Shown: positions 15,687-24,573, counted from the first letter of the stretch. The stretch: DNA of 64,000 bases from DASZBX01 sp035943635 (GCA_035943635.1 DASZBX010000096.1:1-64000), one strand, 5' to 3'. Program-made: numbers and translations. The notes: a model not told the origin generated them from the sequence alone.

Positions 15687-16355
15687 CAAATCATCGGTCG
15701 TCCCTGTTCGGCATCGGCGGGTCGCTCAACGTCGGGCTGCTGGACGCGCTCAACCTCGGCTGGAAGCCGGCCGCCGACCTGCGCGGCCGGGCCCCGGCCG
15801 GACTGGTCGGGACGTACCACGCCGAGCGGCACGCGGCCGGAGAACGAGCCCTGATGTCCGCGCGGGCGCAGCGTCTGCTCGGCGGCCCGGGCCCGGAGGC
15901 CGAGGCGGCCCGGACCCTGCTCGGCGAACTGGCCGGGTATCCGGAACCGTTGCGCCACCTGGGCGAACTCCTGCAGACCTCGGACGTCCGCTACACCACC
16001 GGGCCCGCCGGGCACCAGACGCACCGACTCCAGGGCGCACCGGCGCCCGACATCAGGGTGCAGACGCCCGACGGCCACACCAGGACGGCCGAACTGATGC
16101 GCCCGGGCCTGCCCGTGCTGCTGGACCTCGGCGGGCCCGTCAGGGGCCTCACACCGGCTGCGGTGGCCGCGCCGTGGCACGGGACGGGTCACGGTCCTCG
16201 AAGGCCGCCAGATCGGCGGACAGCCCGCCGTGAGCGCCATGCTGATCCGGCCGGACGGATTCGTAGCCTGGGCAACGGATCCGGCCGTGACAGATGAGGC
16301 TACTGAGACAGCTGGGACGTGGGCGACGGATCTGCGCGCCGCCCTGGAGTTCTGA
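15687..16355 (+). pseudogene. Remnant of an FAD-dependent aromatic monooxygenase (C-terminal part)
   Basis: In one frame, residues such as SLNVGLLDALNLGWKPAADL and GLVGTYHAERHAAGERAL match the C-terminal third of phenol/PheA-TfdB-type FAD hydroxylases, including the thioredoxin-like end. The N-terminal FAD-binding GxGxxG domain is missing, and the match starts directly after the TetR gene. Near 16178-16190 the homologous reading moves to another frame, which continues VTVLEGRQIGG, then MLIRPDGFVAWATD, and stops at 16353-16355. A 5' deletion plus a frameshift make this a pseudogene. Confidence 0.75.
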
Positions 16356-16427
16356 TTCGGACCGGCCGCCGACGCCGGCCCGCACGAGTCCGAGTCCTGC
16401 GAGACAGACCCCGGATAAACCGGAAGC

Positions 16428-16465
16428 GGCCGCGGAGACCCGTACCGCAACGGGTCTCCGCGGCC
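16428..16465. terminator. Strong hairpin terminator
   Basis: A perfect 16-bp GC-rich stem (16428-16443 with 16450-16465) has a 6-nt loop. It lies 78 bp beyond the SDR stop and 72 bp beyond the end of the monooxygenase remnant. It can end the minus-strand amine operon and any plus-strand read-through. Confidence 0.88.
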
Positions 16466-16542
16466 TATCCGATCCGCGGCCGCCAACCGAACCCGCGCCG
16501 CGCCGGGCGCCGCGGTTCGGCCGGACCGGCGGCCCCGGCGGC

Positions 16543-17310
16543 CTACTGCGGGGTGACGTACGCCCCGGAGATGCCGCCGTCGACCAGGAAGGTGTTGGCG
16601 GTCATGAACGAGGAGTCGTCGCTGGCCAGGAACGCGACCGCGGCCGCGATCTCCTCGGGTTCGCCGAACCGGCCGAGCGGGATGTGCACCAGCCGGCGGG
16701 CGGCCCGCTCGGGGTCCTTGGCGAACAGCTCCCGCAGCATCGGGGTGTTCACCGGGCCCGGGCACAGCGCGTTGACCCGGATGCCCTCGCGGGCGAACTG
16801 CACGCCGAGCTCGCGCGACATCGACAGCACCGCGCCCTTCGAGGCCGAGTACGAGATCTGCGACGTGGCCGCGCCCATCACCGCGACGAACGAGGCGGTG
16901 TTGATGATCGAACCCTTACCCTGCCGCTGCATGTGCGGGATGGCCGCCTTGCAGCACAGGTACACCGAGGTCAGGTTCACCTCCTGCACCCGGCGCCAGG
17001 CGTCCATCCCGGTCACCAGGATCGAGTCGTCGTCCGTCGGCGAGATGCCGGCGTTGTTGAACGCGATGTCCAGCGAGCCGTAGGTGTCCACGGCCGTCTG
17101 GAACAGGGCCTCGACCTGCTCCGGACTGGTCACGTCGACCTGGACGAACAGCCCGCCGACCTCCTGGGCGGCCTGCGCGCCGGACTTCTCGTCGATGTCC
17201 GCGACGACGACCTTCGCGCCCTCGGCGGCCAGCCGCCGCACGCTGGCCAGGCCGATCCCGCTGCCCCCGCCGGTCACCACGGCGACCCGGTCGGTTAGTC
17301 GCTCAACCAT
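16543..17310 (-). CDS. Short-chain dehydrogenase/reductase (SDR)
   Basis: This is a 255-aa classical SDR. It has the NAD(P) motif TGGGSGIG, an Asp at the end of beta-2 (VVVADID, suggesting NAD preference), NNAG, the catalytic Ser-Tyr-Lys region (NTAS, then YSASK) and the PG motif. The start at 17310 has GGAGAGA upstream. It is the last gene of the permease-ligase-amidohydrolase-ALDH operon, 68 bp after the ALDH. In a gamma-glutamyl route for an amino-alcohol, it could oxidise the hydroxyl of gamma-glutamylethanolamide to the aldehyde that the ALDH uses; that assignment is inference. Confidence 0.88.
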   Translation of the reverse strand: MVERLTDRVAVVTGGGSGIGLASVRRLAAEGAKVVVADIDEKSGAQAAQEVGGLFVQVDVTSPEQVEALFQTAVDTYGSLDIAFNNAGISPTDDDSILVTGMDAWRRVQEVNLTSVYLCCKAAIPHMQRQGKGSIINTASFVAVMGAATSQISYSASKGAVLSMSRELGVQFAREGIRVNALCPGPVNTPMLRELFAKDPERAARRLVHIPLGRFGEPEEIAAAVAFLASDDSSFMTANTFLVDGGISGAYVTPQ

Positions 17311-17378
17311 CTGCTTCTCTCTCCTTGCGTCGTTGCATCGAAGCGGCGCCGGCGGTGCCCGCCGGCGCCGTGGGCGTG

Positions 17379-18755
17379 TCAGTGGGCGATGAAGACGTTC
17401 TTGGTCTCGGTGAACGAGTCCAGCGCGTCCGGGCCGAGCTCGCGGCCCAGGCCGGACTGCTTGTACCCGCCGAACGGGGTCGCGTAGCGCACCGAGGAGT
17501 TCGAGTTCACCGACAGGTTCCCGGCCTGCACCGCGCGGGCCGTGCGCAGCGCCCGGCCCAGGTCCCGGGTCCAGACCGAGCCGGACAGGCCGAAGTCGCT
17601 GTCGTTGGCGATCCGGACCGCATCGGCCTCGCCGTCGAACCGGACCACCGAGACGACCGGGCCGAACACCTCCTCGGTGTACGCCGGGCAGCTGCGGTCG
17701 TCCGCGCCGCCGGCCGGGGCCAGCACGGTCGGCGGGTACCAGTACCCGGGCCCGTCCGGCGCGCTGCCGCGGAAGGCGACCGGGGTCTGGTCGGTCACGT
17801 AGCCGGAGACCCGGGCGTGGTGCCCGGCCGAGACCAGCGGGCCCATCTGCGACTGCGGGTCGGCCGGATCGCCGACCGCGAACGAGCCGACGGCCGCCTC
17901 GAACAGCTCCATGAACCGGTCGTACACGCCCGCCTCGACCAGGATCCGGGACCGGGCGCAGCAGTCCTGGCCGGCGTTGTCGAACACCGCGCCGGGCGCG
18001 CTCGCCGCGGCCTGCTCCAGGTCGGCGTCGGCGAAGACGATGTTCGCGCTCTTGCCGCCGAGCTCCAGGGTGACCGCCTTGACCTGCCGCGCGCAGCCGG
18101 CCATCACCTGCCGGCCGACCGCGGGCGAGCCGGTGAACACGATCTTGCGCACGTCCGGGTGCTCGACCAACCGGGTCCCGGCCACCGGCCCGCGCCCGGG
18201 CAGGACCTGGAACACCCCTTCCGGGATCCCGGCCGCCAGGGCCAGGTCGGCCAGTCGCAGGGCACTGAGCGGGGTCAGCTCGGCCGGCTTGACCACCACC
18301 GAGTTCCCGGCGGCCAGGGCCGGGGCGAACCCCCACCCGGCGATCACCATCGGGAAGTTCCACGGCACGATGATCCCGACCACGCCGAGCGGTTCCTTGA
18401 AGGTCACGTCCAGGCCCCCGGCGACCGGGATCTGCCGCCCGGACAGGCGTTCGGGCCCGGCCGAGTAGTACGTGAGCACGTCGCGCACGTTGCCCGCCTC
18501 CCAGCGGGCGTTGCCGATCGTGTGGCCGCCGTTGCGCACCTCGATCCCGGCCAGCTGCTCGAGGTCGTCCTCGACCGCCTGGGCGAACCGGCGCAGCAGC
18601 CGGGCCCGGTCGGCCGGGGCCACCTCCCGCCAGGTCCGCTGCGCCGCGACCGCGCGGGCCACCGCCTCGTCGGTCTCCGGCACGCCGGCCAGCGGAACCT
18701 GCGCGATCACCTTCTCGGTGGCCGGGTTGATGATGTCCTGCGTATCAGTGCTCAT
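17379..18755 (-). CDS. NAD(P)-dependent aldehyde dehydrogenase
   Basis: This 458-aa enzyme has the full ALDH set: PWNFP, VVVKPAELTP, FTGSPAVGR, the general-base motif LELGGKS (Glu231) and the catalytic Cys265 in FDNAGQDCCARSR. It closely resembles PuuC/betaine-aldehyde type enzymes. It starts 11 bp inside the end of the amidohydrolase gene. In context it should oxidise a gamma-glutamyl-linked aminoaldehyde to the acid, before hydrolysis by the adjacent class I amidotransferase-like enzyme. It is somewhat shorter than the typical 475-495 aa because the N-terminus is compact. Confidence 0.92.
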   Translation of the reverse strand: MSTDTQDIINPATEKVIAQVPLAGVPETDEAVARAVAAQRTWREVAPADRARLLRRFAQAVEDDLEQLAGIEVRNGGHTIGNARWEAGNVRDVLTYYSAGPERLSGRQIPVAGGLDVTFKEPLGVVGIIVPWNFPMVIAGWGFAPALAAGNSVVVKPAELTPLSALRLADLALAAGIPEGVFQVLPGRGPVAGTRLVEHPDVRKIVFTGSPAVGRQVMAGCARQVKAVTLELGGKSANIVFADADLEQAAASAPGAVFDNAGQDCCARSRILVEAGVYDRFMELFEAAVGSFAVGDPADPQSQMGPLVSAGHHARVSGYVTDQTPVAFRGSAPDGPGYWYPPTVLAPAGGADDRSCPAYTEEVFGPVVSVVRFDGEADAVRIANDSDFGLSGSVWTRDLGRALRTARAVQAGNLSVNSNSSVRYATPFGGYKQSGLGRELGPDALDSFTETKNVFIAH

Positions 18756-19494
18756 GGACCAATCCTGACGTCTGACGACTCTGTCCGTCCGGTTCCTGCG
18801 CCCGGGCTCTCCCTCCGCCCTGCTCGGCCGCCGCGGCGACCAGGCCCTGGAACACGCGCAGGTCGTCCCCGGCCTCGGGATGCCACTGCACGCCCACCAC
18901 GAATCGCCGCTCGGGCGCGCAGACCGCCTCGATCGTGCCGTCGGCGTGCCAGCCGGTGGCCACCAGCCCGGCCCCGAGCTCGTCCACCGCCTGGTGGTGC
19001 GAGCAGCGCGCCGCGGCGGCCGGGCCGAGCAGCGAGCCCGGCAGCAGCGCCGGGTCCAGGGTCACCGGGTTGTCGGCGAACCGCCCGGCGCCCGGCCGGT
19101 GCCCCTCGTGGCCGACCTGGTCGGGCAGGTGCTGGTAGAGGGTGCCGCCGAACGCCACGTTCAGCAGCTGGGCGCCGCGGCAGATCCCGAGCACCGGGAT
19201 GCCGGCGCTGAGCGCGGCGGCGAGCAGGTAGGACTCCCAGGCGTCGCGTTCCGGCCGGATCCCGGTGGTGCGCGAGTCCTGGGCGGCCCGGTACCGGGCC
19301 GGGTCCAGGTCGGAGCCGCCGGTCAGCACCAGCCCGGCCAGGGCCGAGACCGCGGCGGCCGCGGCCTGGGCCCGGCCGGCCGGGGGCAGCAGCAGCGGAA
19401 CGCCGCCGGCCAGCACGATCCGGTCGGGGTAGTTGCGGTGCAGCACCACCGCGTCGGTGTCCCAGTTGCCCCAGGCCACGCGCTCGGCGTACAT
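18745..19494 (-). CDS. Gamma-glutamyl-GABA-hydrolase-like class I amidohydrolase
   Basis: This peptidase-C26/PuuD-type protein has the nucleophile elbow GICRGAQLLN, CSHHQAVDEL, and the His-Glu pair in VQWHPEA. It should split gamma-glutamyl amides to glutamate plus an amino acid. From the first canonical ATG (19494) it is 249 aa. However, the frame upstream codes KPLIGLS directly before MYAERVAWGNWD, which is the expected family N-terminus. AAAGGA stands 5 nt before an in-frame ATC at 19519-19521, so the real start may be non-canonical and nine residues upstream. It follows the ligase gene by 17-43 bp. Confidence 0.88.
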   Translation of the reverse strand: MYAERVAWGNWDTDAVVLHRNYPDRIVLAGGVPLLLPPAGRAQAAAAAVSALAGLVLTGGSDLDPARYRAAQDSRTTGIRPERDAWESYLLAAALSAGIPVLGICRGAQLLNVAFGGTLYQHLPDQVGHEGHRPGAGRFADNPVTLDPALLPGSLLGPAAAARCSHHQAVDELGAGLVATGWHADGTIEAVCAPERRFVVGVQWHPEAGDDLRVFQGLVAAAAEQGGGRARAQEPDGQSRQTSGLVHEH

Positions 19495-19537
19495 GCTGAG
19501 GCCAATCAGTGGTTTGATGATCTTCGTCCTTTGCCGC

Positions 19538-20905
19538 TTACATCCGCTCGAAACCGCGGAACCGTTCCCAGTCCGTCACCGCCCGGTCGAACGCCTCCTG
19601 TTCGATCCGGGCCGCGTTCAGGTAGTGCTCGACCACGGACGGGCCGAACGCCTCCAGCGCCACGCTGCTCGCGCCGAACAGCTCGGCCGCGTCCCGGATG
19701 GTGGCCGGGACCCGCGGCAGGTCGCCCTGGTACGCGTCGCCGGTGAACTCCGGCGGCAGCTGCAATTCGTGGTCGATCCCGTACAGCCCGGCCGCGATCA
19801 TCCCGGCCACGGCCAGGTACGGGTTCACGTCCCCGCCCGGCACCCGGTTCTCCACCCGCAGCGCGGCGGCGCCGTGGCCGACCACCCGCAGCGAGCAGGT
19901 CCGGTTGTCCAGGCCCCAGGCCACCGCGGTCGGCGCGAAACTCCCGGCCACGTAACGCTTGTAGGAGTTGATGTTCGGAGCGTACAGCAGAGTCAGTTCC
20001 CGCATACAGGCCAGCTGCCCGGCGACGAAGTGCTCCATCAGCGGGGAGAAGCCGTGCGGCCCGTCGCCGGAGAGCACCGGGTCCTCGTCCAGCGAGCGCA
20101 GGCTCAGGTGGATGTGGCAGGAGTTGCCCTCGCGCTGGTCGTACTTGGCCATGAAGGTCAGCGCGTACCCGTCCTGGGCCGCGATCGTCTTGGCCCCGGT
20201 CTTGTACACCGAGTGGTTGTCGCAGGTGGTCATCGCGTCCGCGTACCGGAACGCGATCTCGTGCTGGCCGAGGTTGCACTCGCCCTTGGCCGACTCGACG
20301 TACATCCCCGCGCCGGCCATCTCACGCCGGATCCGGCGCAGCAGCGGCTCGATCCGGGCGGTGCCGAGCATCGAGTAGTCCACGTTGTACTGGTTGGTCG
20401 GGGTCAGGTCGCGGTAGGCCTTGGTCCAGGCCTGCTCGTAGCTGTCCCGGAACACGATGAACTCCAGTTCGGTGCCCGCGTAGGCGCCCAGGCCCCGGGC
20501 GGCCAGCCGTTCGAGCTGCCGGGCCAGGATCTGGCGCGGGGAGGCGGCGACCGGGTCCCCGCTCCCCCACACCACGTCGCACTGGACCAGCACCGTGCCC
20601 GGCTGCCACGGCACCAGCCGCAGCGTGGCCAGGTCCGGGCGCAGCACGAAGTCGCCGTAGCCCTGTTCCCAGGAGGAGACCGCGTAGCCGTCGACCGTGT
20701 TCATGTCGATGTCGACCGCGAGCAGGTAGCTGCACGCCTCGGCGTCGTGGCCGACGGCCTCGTCGAGGAAGAACTCGGCGGAGACCCGTTTGCCCTGCAG
20801 GCGCCCCTGCATGTCGGTCATCACCACCTCGACGGTGTCGATCTTCTCCTCCTGGACGAGGATCCGCAGTTCCTCGACGGTCAGCATCCCTGCTCGCGCA
20901 CTCAT
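19538..20905 (-). CDS. Glutamine-synthetase-like gamma-glutamyl-amine ligase (GlnA3/GlnA4/PuuA type)
   Basis: This 455-aa GS-I fold protein has an N-terminal beta-Grasp region (VEVVMTDMQGRLQGKRVSAEFF), GTELEFIVF, ESAKGECNLGQHEI (metal-binding), GNSCHIHLSL, and the C-terminal NRTCSLRVV and RVENRVPGGDVNPY. Its neighbours are a permease, an amidohydrolase, an ALDH and an SDR rather than nitrogen-assimilation genes. This supports ATP-dependent gamma-glutamylation of an amine, as for Streptomyces GlnA3 (polyamines) and GlnA4 (ethanolamine) or E. coli PuuA. The start abuts the permease stop with no gap. Confidence 0.9.
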   Translation of the reverse strand: MSARAGMLTVEELRILVQEEKIDTVEVVMTDMQGRLQGKRVSAEFFLDEAVGHDAEACSYLLAVDIDMNTVDGYAVSSWEQGYGDFVLRPDLATLRLVPWQPGTVLVQCDVVWGSGDPVAASPRQILARQLERLAARGLGAYAGTELEFIVFRDSYEQAWTKAYRDLTPTNQYNVDYSMLGTARIEPLLRRIRREMAGAGMYVESAKGECNLGQHEIAFRYADAMTTCDNHSVYKTGAKTIAAQDGYALTFMAKYDQREGNSCHIHLSLRSLDEDPVLSGDGPHGFSPLMEHFVAGQLACMRELTLLYAPNINSYKRYVAGSFAPTAVAWGLDNRTCSLRVVGHGAAALRVENRVPGGDVNPYLAVAGMIAAGLYGIDHELQLPPEFTGDAYQGDLPRVPATIRDAAELFGASSVALEAFGPSVVEHYLNAARIEQEAFDRAVTDWERFRGFERM

Positions 20906-22453
20906 CTACACGGCTCCGAGTTCTCGCTCGATGTCGGCCAGTTCCTGGACTGTGCCCTGGACCTTGGGTCCGGTGAACCACTTGCGGGCCGAGACCAGCC
21001 ACCATATTCCGGCGAAGCCGAGCACGGCGGCGACCGCCACGCAGGTGTAGTTGAAGTTCTTCGACGTGACCGGGCTGGCGGTCGGCAGCATGAACAGCAC
21101 GGTGATGAAGGCCACCCAGATCACGGCCACGATCCCGACCGGCCGGGACCAGCGGCCCAGGTGCCAGGGCCCGGGCACGAAGTCCGCGCCGCGCAGCAGC
21201 CGCAGCAGGGTCGGGATCACGTAGGCGATGTAGAGGCCGATGACCGCGATGGACGTCACCGCGACGTACGCGGTGTTGTTGAACAGGTAGGGCAGGCCGA
21301 GGATGAACGCGCCGCCGACCGCGAGCCAGATGGCGTTCGTGGGCGTGCGGGTGCGCTTGTTCACCCGGTGCCAGAAGGCCGAGGCCGGCAGGGCGCCGTC
21401 GCGGGAGAAGGCGTAGATCATCCGCGAGTTGGCGGTGACCGAGGACATCCCGCAGAACAGCTGCGCGCCGATGGCCACCAGCAGCAGCAGTTTGCCGCCG
21501 GTCATGCCGAGCGCGTCGATGAAGATCTGGGCCGGCGGGACGGCCGAACCGGCCTCACCGGTGTAGTCCTGGATGGCGAAGGTGATGCCGATCAGCAGGA
21601 TCCATCCGGCGACCAGCGAGACGACGATCGACATGATGATGCCGCGGGGACCGGACCGGGCTGCGTCCTTGGTCTCTTCGGTCATGTGGGCCGAGGCGTC
21701 GTAACCGGTGAAGGTGTACTGGGCGAGCAGCAGGCCCAGCATGCACACGTACAGCTTCGATCCCCAGCCGGTGTTGTTCACGAAGTGCCCGAACACAAAG
21801 CCGACCGTCTGGTGGTGCGACGGGGCGATGGCCAGGGTGGCGACGATCGCGAGCACGCCGAGGATGTGCCACCAGACGCTGACCTGGTTCAGCAGCGACA
21901 CCAGCCGCACGCCGAACTGGTTGATCCCGCCGTGCAGCAGCAGGACGCAGCCGAAGATCAGGATGGTGTGCCACGGGACCGTGTCGTCGAAGCCCCACTG
22001 CAGGTCGAGCAGCGCGTTGATGAAGAACGCGGCGCCGAAGTCGATCCCCGCGGTGACGGCGACCTGGCCGAGGAAGTTGAACCAGCCGGTGAACCAGGAC
22101 CAGCCGGCCGCGTTGCGCTTGGCCAGCTTGGCCGACCAGTAGTACAGGCCGCCCGCGGTCGGGTAGCTGGAGCAGACCTCGGCCATCGCCAGGCCGACGA
22201 CCAGGGTCATCAGGCCGACGATCGGCCAGCCCCAGGTGATCATCGCCGGGCCGCCGGCGTTCAGGCCGGTGCCGTAGAGGGTCAGGCAGCCGCTGAGGAT
22301 GGAGATGATGGTGAACGAGACGGCGAAGTTGGAGAAGCCGGACATGGTGCGGTTGAGCTCTTGGGCGTAGCCGAGCTCGTGCAGCCGGGCTTCGTCGGAC
22401 GTGCGGACGGGGGCGTCCTCGGTCGGGAGACTCGGTGCGCTCTCTGTGGACAT
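20906..22453 (-). CDS. APC-family amino acid/amine permease
   Basis: This is a 515-aa integral membrane protein. The ATG at 22453 has GAGGAGG 5 nt upstream; frames further upstream are not protein-like. About 12 hydrophobic segments follow the N-terminal signature LHELGYAQELNRTMSGFSNF of the amino-acid/choline transporter (ACT/APC) group, with SYPTAGGLYYW and YDASAHMTEETKDA also conserved. It resembles actinobacterial GABA/ethanolamine-type permeases. It is the first gene of the operon and should import the amine that the next gene product gamma-glutamylates. The TAG stop is directly followed by the ATG of the ligase. Confidence 0.9.
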   Translation of the reverse strand: MSTESAPSLPTEDAPVRTSDEARLHELGYAQELNRTMSGFSNFAVSFTIISILSGCLTLYGTGLNAGGPAMITWGWPIVGLMTLVVGLAMAEVCSSYPTAGGLYYWSAKLAKRNAAGWSWFTGWFNFLGQVAVTAGIDFGAAFFINALLDLQWGFDDTVPWHTILIFGCVLLLHGGINQFGVRLVSLLNQVSVWWHILGVLAIVATLAIAPSHHQTVGFVFGHFVNNTGWGSKLYVCMLGLLLAQYTFTGYDASAHMTEETKDAARSGPRGIIMSIVVSLVAGWILLIGITFAIQDYTGEAGSAVPPAQIFIDALGMTGGKLLLLVAIGAQLFCGMSSVTANSRMIYAFSRDGALPASAFWHRVNKRTRTPTNAIWLAVGGAFILGLPYLFNNTAYVAVTSIAVIGLYIAYVIPTLLRLLRGADFVPGPWHLGRWSRPVGIVAVIWVAFITVLFMLPTASPVTSKNFNYTCVAVAAVLGFAGIWWLVSARKWFTGPKVQGTVQELADIERELGAV

Positions 22454-22976
22454 TCGCGCCTCCTCGGGCGGCGGGTTGCGCGGGGGACAACGGTGGGGTC
22501 GTGCGGGGACTTGGTCGGGCTTGGCGTGGCTTGGTGTGGCGTGGGTCGCAGCCGGGAAGGAGCCGCAGGGGACGAGCGGAGTCGAACGGGGTGCACGGAT
22601 CGTGCACCGGGGGCGGCGCCGAGCTCTCGGAGGGAAGATTAATGGACGATAGTTCGTCCTTTTGAGTGCCCAGTATGGATTTCCGCCCGGCCCCGCGCAA
22701 GACCTGCGCCGAAATTCGCGCCCCCGATCCGCCGGTTCCGGCGGGTTCAGGGGTTGGTATTGACTTCGCGGTAACACGGCAGGTCCCCGGGGCGGTCTCC
22801 GGTTACGATCATGGTTCCGATTCCTTGCGCCGCCGCGCTTGCGCTTGCGCGGCCGGCCGCCTCGCTTCCGCTTCCGCGTCTTGCGGCCCCGCGCCGCCGC
22901 ATCCCATGCCGATCGCCGCGCTCACGGGCGATTGGGCTGCCGGGTTACCGGGCTGTCGCACTACCGGACTACCGGG
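22454..22976. other. Intergenic region between the GntR gene and the permease operon
   Basis: No gene is supported over these 523 bp. The permease-proximal part carries the palindromic operator at 22644-22659 and an AT-richer stretch that probably contains the operon promoter. The GntR-proximal part (about 22935-22985) is a degenerate CTACCGG-type short repeat just beyond the GntR stop. Confidence 0.6.
22644..22659. promoter_or_regulatory. Palindrome GGACGA-TAGT-TCGTCC, probable GntR operator
   Basis: Perfect 6-bp arms lie about 190 bp upstream of the permease start, in the AT-richest part of the gap. The size and symmetry suit a FadR/GntR-type repressor, and the nearest regulator gene is the GntR protein encoded immediately upstream. 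The link is inference. Confidence 0.55.
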
Positions 22977-23762
22977 CTACCGCGCGCCCAACTCCTCCAC
23001 TCTCTCCCCGGCTATCTCCAGAAACCCGTGCAACAGCGCCGCGGTGCCTTCCAGATGCTCCGCCATCGCCCGCTGCGCGCCCGCCGAGTCCCCGCCCAGC
23101 ACGGCCGCCACGATCCGCCGGTGCTGCGCCGTGGAATGCCGCAGGTTCGCGGCCAGCATCGGAATCGAGTTGAGCAGGTCGTTCACGTGCGCCCGCACGT
23201 CCGCGACGGCCGCCGCCAACATCGGCGACCCGGCCAGATCGGCCAGCGCGAGATGGAACCGGGTGTCGGCGACCCGGTAGTCCTCGATCGGCGCCTGCTC
23301 CGCCTCCTCCATCCGCAGCTGGAGGAACCGGCGCTGCTCGGCGGCCAGGGTCTGCGCGGCCGCCGCAGCCGCCGCGCCCGTCTCCACCGCGTCCCGGAAC
23401 ACCAGCACCCCGCGCAACCCGCCCGGCAGCCCGGCCACCAGGTCCCGGAAGCGATCCGGATCGTCGGCGACCGGCCGCCGGATCACGAACGTCCCGCCGC
23501 CGCGCCCGCGCCGGCTGTCCACGTACCCCTCGGCCGCCAACGCCCGGATCGCCTCGCGCAACGTGTCCCGGCTGACCTTCAACCGCCCGGCCAGGTCCCG
23601 CTCCGACGGCAGCCGCTCGCCCGGCGAGACCGTGCCCAGCTTGATCGCCTGCAGGATCCGCTCCACGGTCTCCTCGAACGCGTTGCCGGACCGGACCGGC
23701 CGGGACAGCCCGTACCCGCTCTCGGCCTCCTGCTCCCGCTCCGGCTCCGCGCCCGCTACCAC
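22977..23762 (-). CDS. GntR-family regulator, FadR (FCD) subfamily
   Basis: This is a 261-aa protein. After a ~28-residue polar leader comes the winged helix (ERILQAIKLGTVSPGERLP, then DLAGRLKVSRDTLREAIRAL, about 33-90). An FCD effector domain follows (about 110-250) with the metal/ligand helices DTRFHLALADLAGSPML and HRRIVAAVLGGDSAGA. It is co-oriented with and upstream of the amine-utilisation operon, so it is the obvious local regulator. A GATAAT hexamer on the minus strand near 23798 may be its -10 element. Confidence 0.9.
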   Translation of the reverse strand: MVAGAEPEREQEAESGYGLSRPVRSGNAFEETVERILQAIKLGTVSPGERLPSERDLAGRLKVSRDTLREAIRALAAEGYVDSRRGRGGGTFVIRRPVADDPDRFRDLVAGLPGGLRGVLVFRDAVETGAAAAAAAQTLAAEQRRFLQLRMEEAEQAPIEDYRVADTRFHLALADLAGSPMLAAAVADVRAHVNDLLNSIPMLAANLRHSTAQHRRIVAAVLGGDSAGAQRAMAEHLEGTAALLHGFLEIAGERVEELGAR

Positions 23763-23889
23763 CGATCGGCCACCCGTTCTGGTCGGAAATCAGGCCATTA
23801 TCTATCAGCCATGGTAGCGAATCCAGCTGTGGATGGTCGGTTCGGGCTGCGGTTTCGTGCGTGTTCGTTGTCGGGGCTTCGATGGGACA

Positions 23890-24573
23890 TCAAGACGGCA
23901 GGCCTGAGTCGACGGCGACGACCGTTCGGTGGTGATGCAGGTCGACCGCTTCGTCAACCAGCGCGGTCGCCAGATCGGCGTAGGAGAACGGCGCGGCGTC
24001 GGGGTCGGGGTCGGGGTCTTGGGGAAGCATGCGGTTCCCAACGCTCACCCGGTATCGACCAGTGGGCTCCGCGTCTGCGTCCAGCAATACCGGCGGCGGA
24101 GTGACCACCACCCAGTCCAGCCACTCTCCGGCCTTCTGGAATACATCGATTTCCACTGCATGCCCTACCGAGAACTCCCGGTACTCAGCCGGGAAGTCGG
24201 CCGCATCGTGCACGGCAACCCCCGGTACCGTCTCCAATGCCGACCCGATACCGACCGTGACCAGCCGCGATACGCCAGCTCGATTCAACCCGCCGACCAG
24301 CGCACGTGCGACCTCGCCGAAGAACCTACCTGGCGCGAGCTCGGCGTCGTACACGGTCGACACGACTGCGTCATGCCCGATCGACAAGGAGTAGACACTG
24401 TCGGGCCGCATGGCGTCACCGGCTGCGTAGACCAGGTTCGGCCGCTCGCCCAAAGCGCGATACTTGATCGGAGAGCGCACGACCGCCGTCACTTCGTGTC
24501 CTCGTGCAAGCGCCTCTGTCACCACTCGCTGCCCGGCCCTGCCGCCTGCCCCGAACACCATGATTCGTTTCAC
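23890..24573 (-). CDS. NmrA-like NAD(P)-binding oxidoreductase
   Basis: This 227-aa atypical SDR has the nucleotide-binding motif MVFGAGGRAGQRVVTEAL at the N-terminus, followed by TAVVRSP, AGDAMRPDSV, DAVVSTV and LVTVGIGSAL. The active-site Tyr-x3-Lys is not evident. Such proteins act as quinone reductases, epimerase-like enzymes or redox sensors. It is divergent from an HxlR regulator across 102 bp with a dyad, so it is a likely target of that regulator. The codon use and GC content (a patch of GACCCC repeats at the 3' end) are slightly lower than those of its neighbours. Confidence 0.82.
   Translation of the reverse strand: MKRIMVFGAGGRAGQRVVTEALARGHEVTAVVRSPIKYRALGERPNLVYAAGDAMRPDSVYSLSIGHDAVVSTVYDAELAPGRFFGEVARALVGGLNRAGVSRLVTVGIGSALETVPGVAVHDAADFPAEYREFSVGHAVEIDVFQKAGEWLDWVVVTPPPVLLDADAEPTGRYRVSVGNRMLPQDPDPDPDAAPFSYADLATALVDEAVDLHHHRTVVAVDSGLPS

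Noticed and set aside
16543..22453. Putrescine (Puu) operon
   Set aside because: Not excluded, but no amine oxidase (PuuB) is present and an SDR takes its place, so a specific Puu annotation is not supported.
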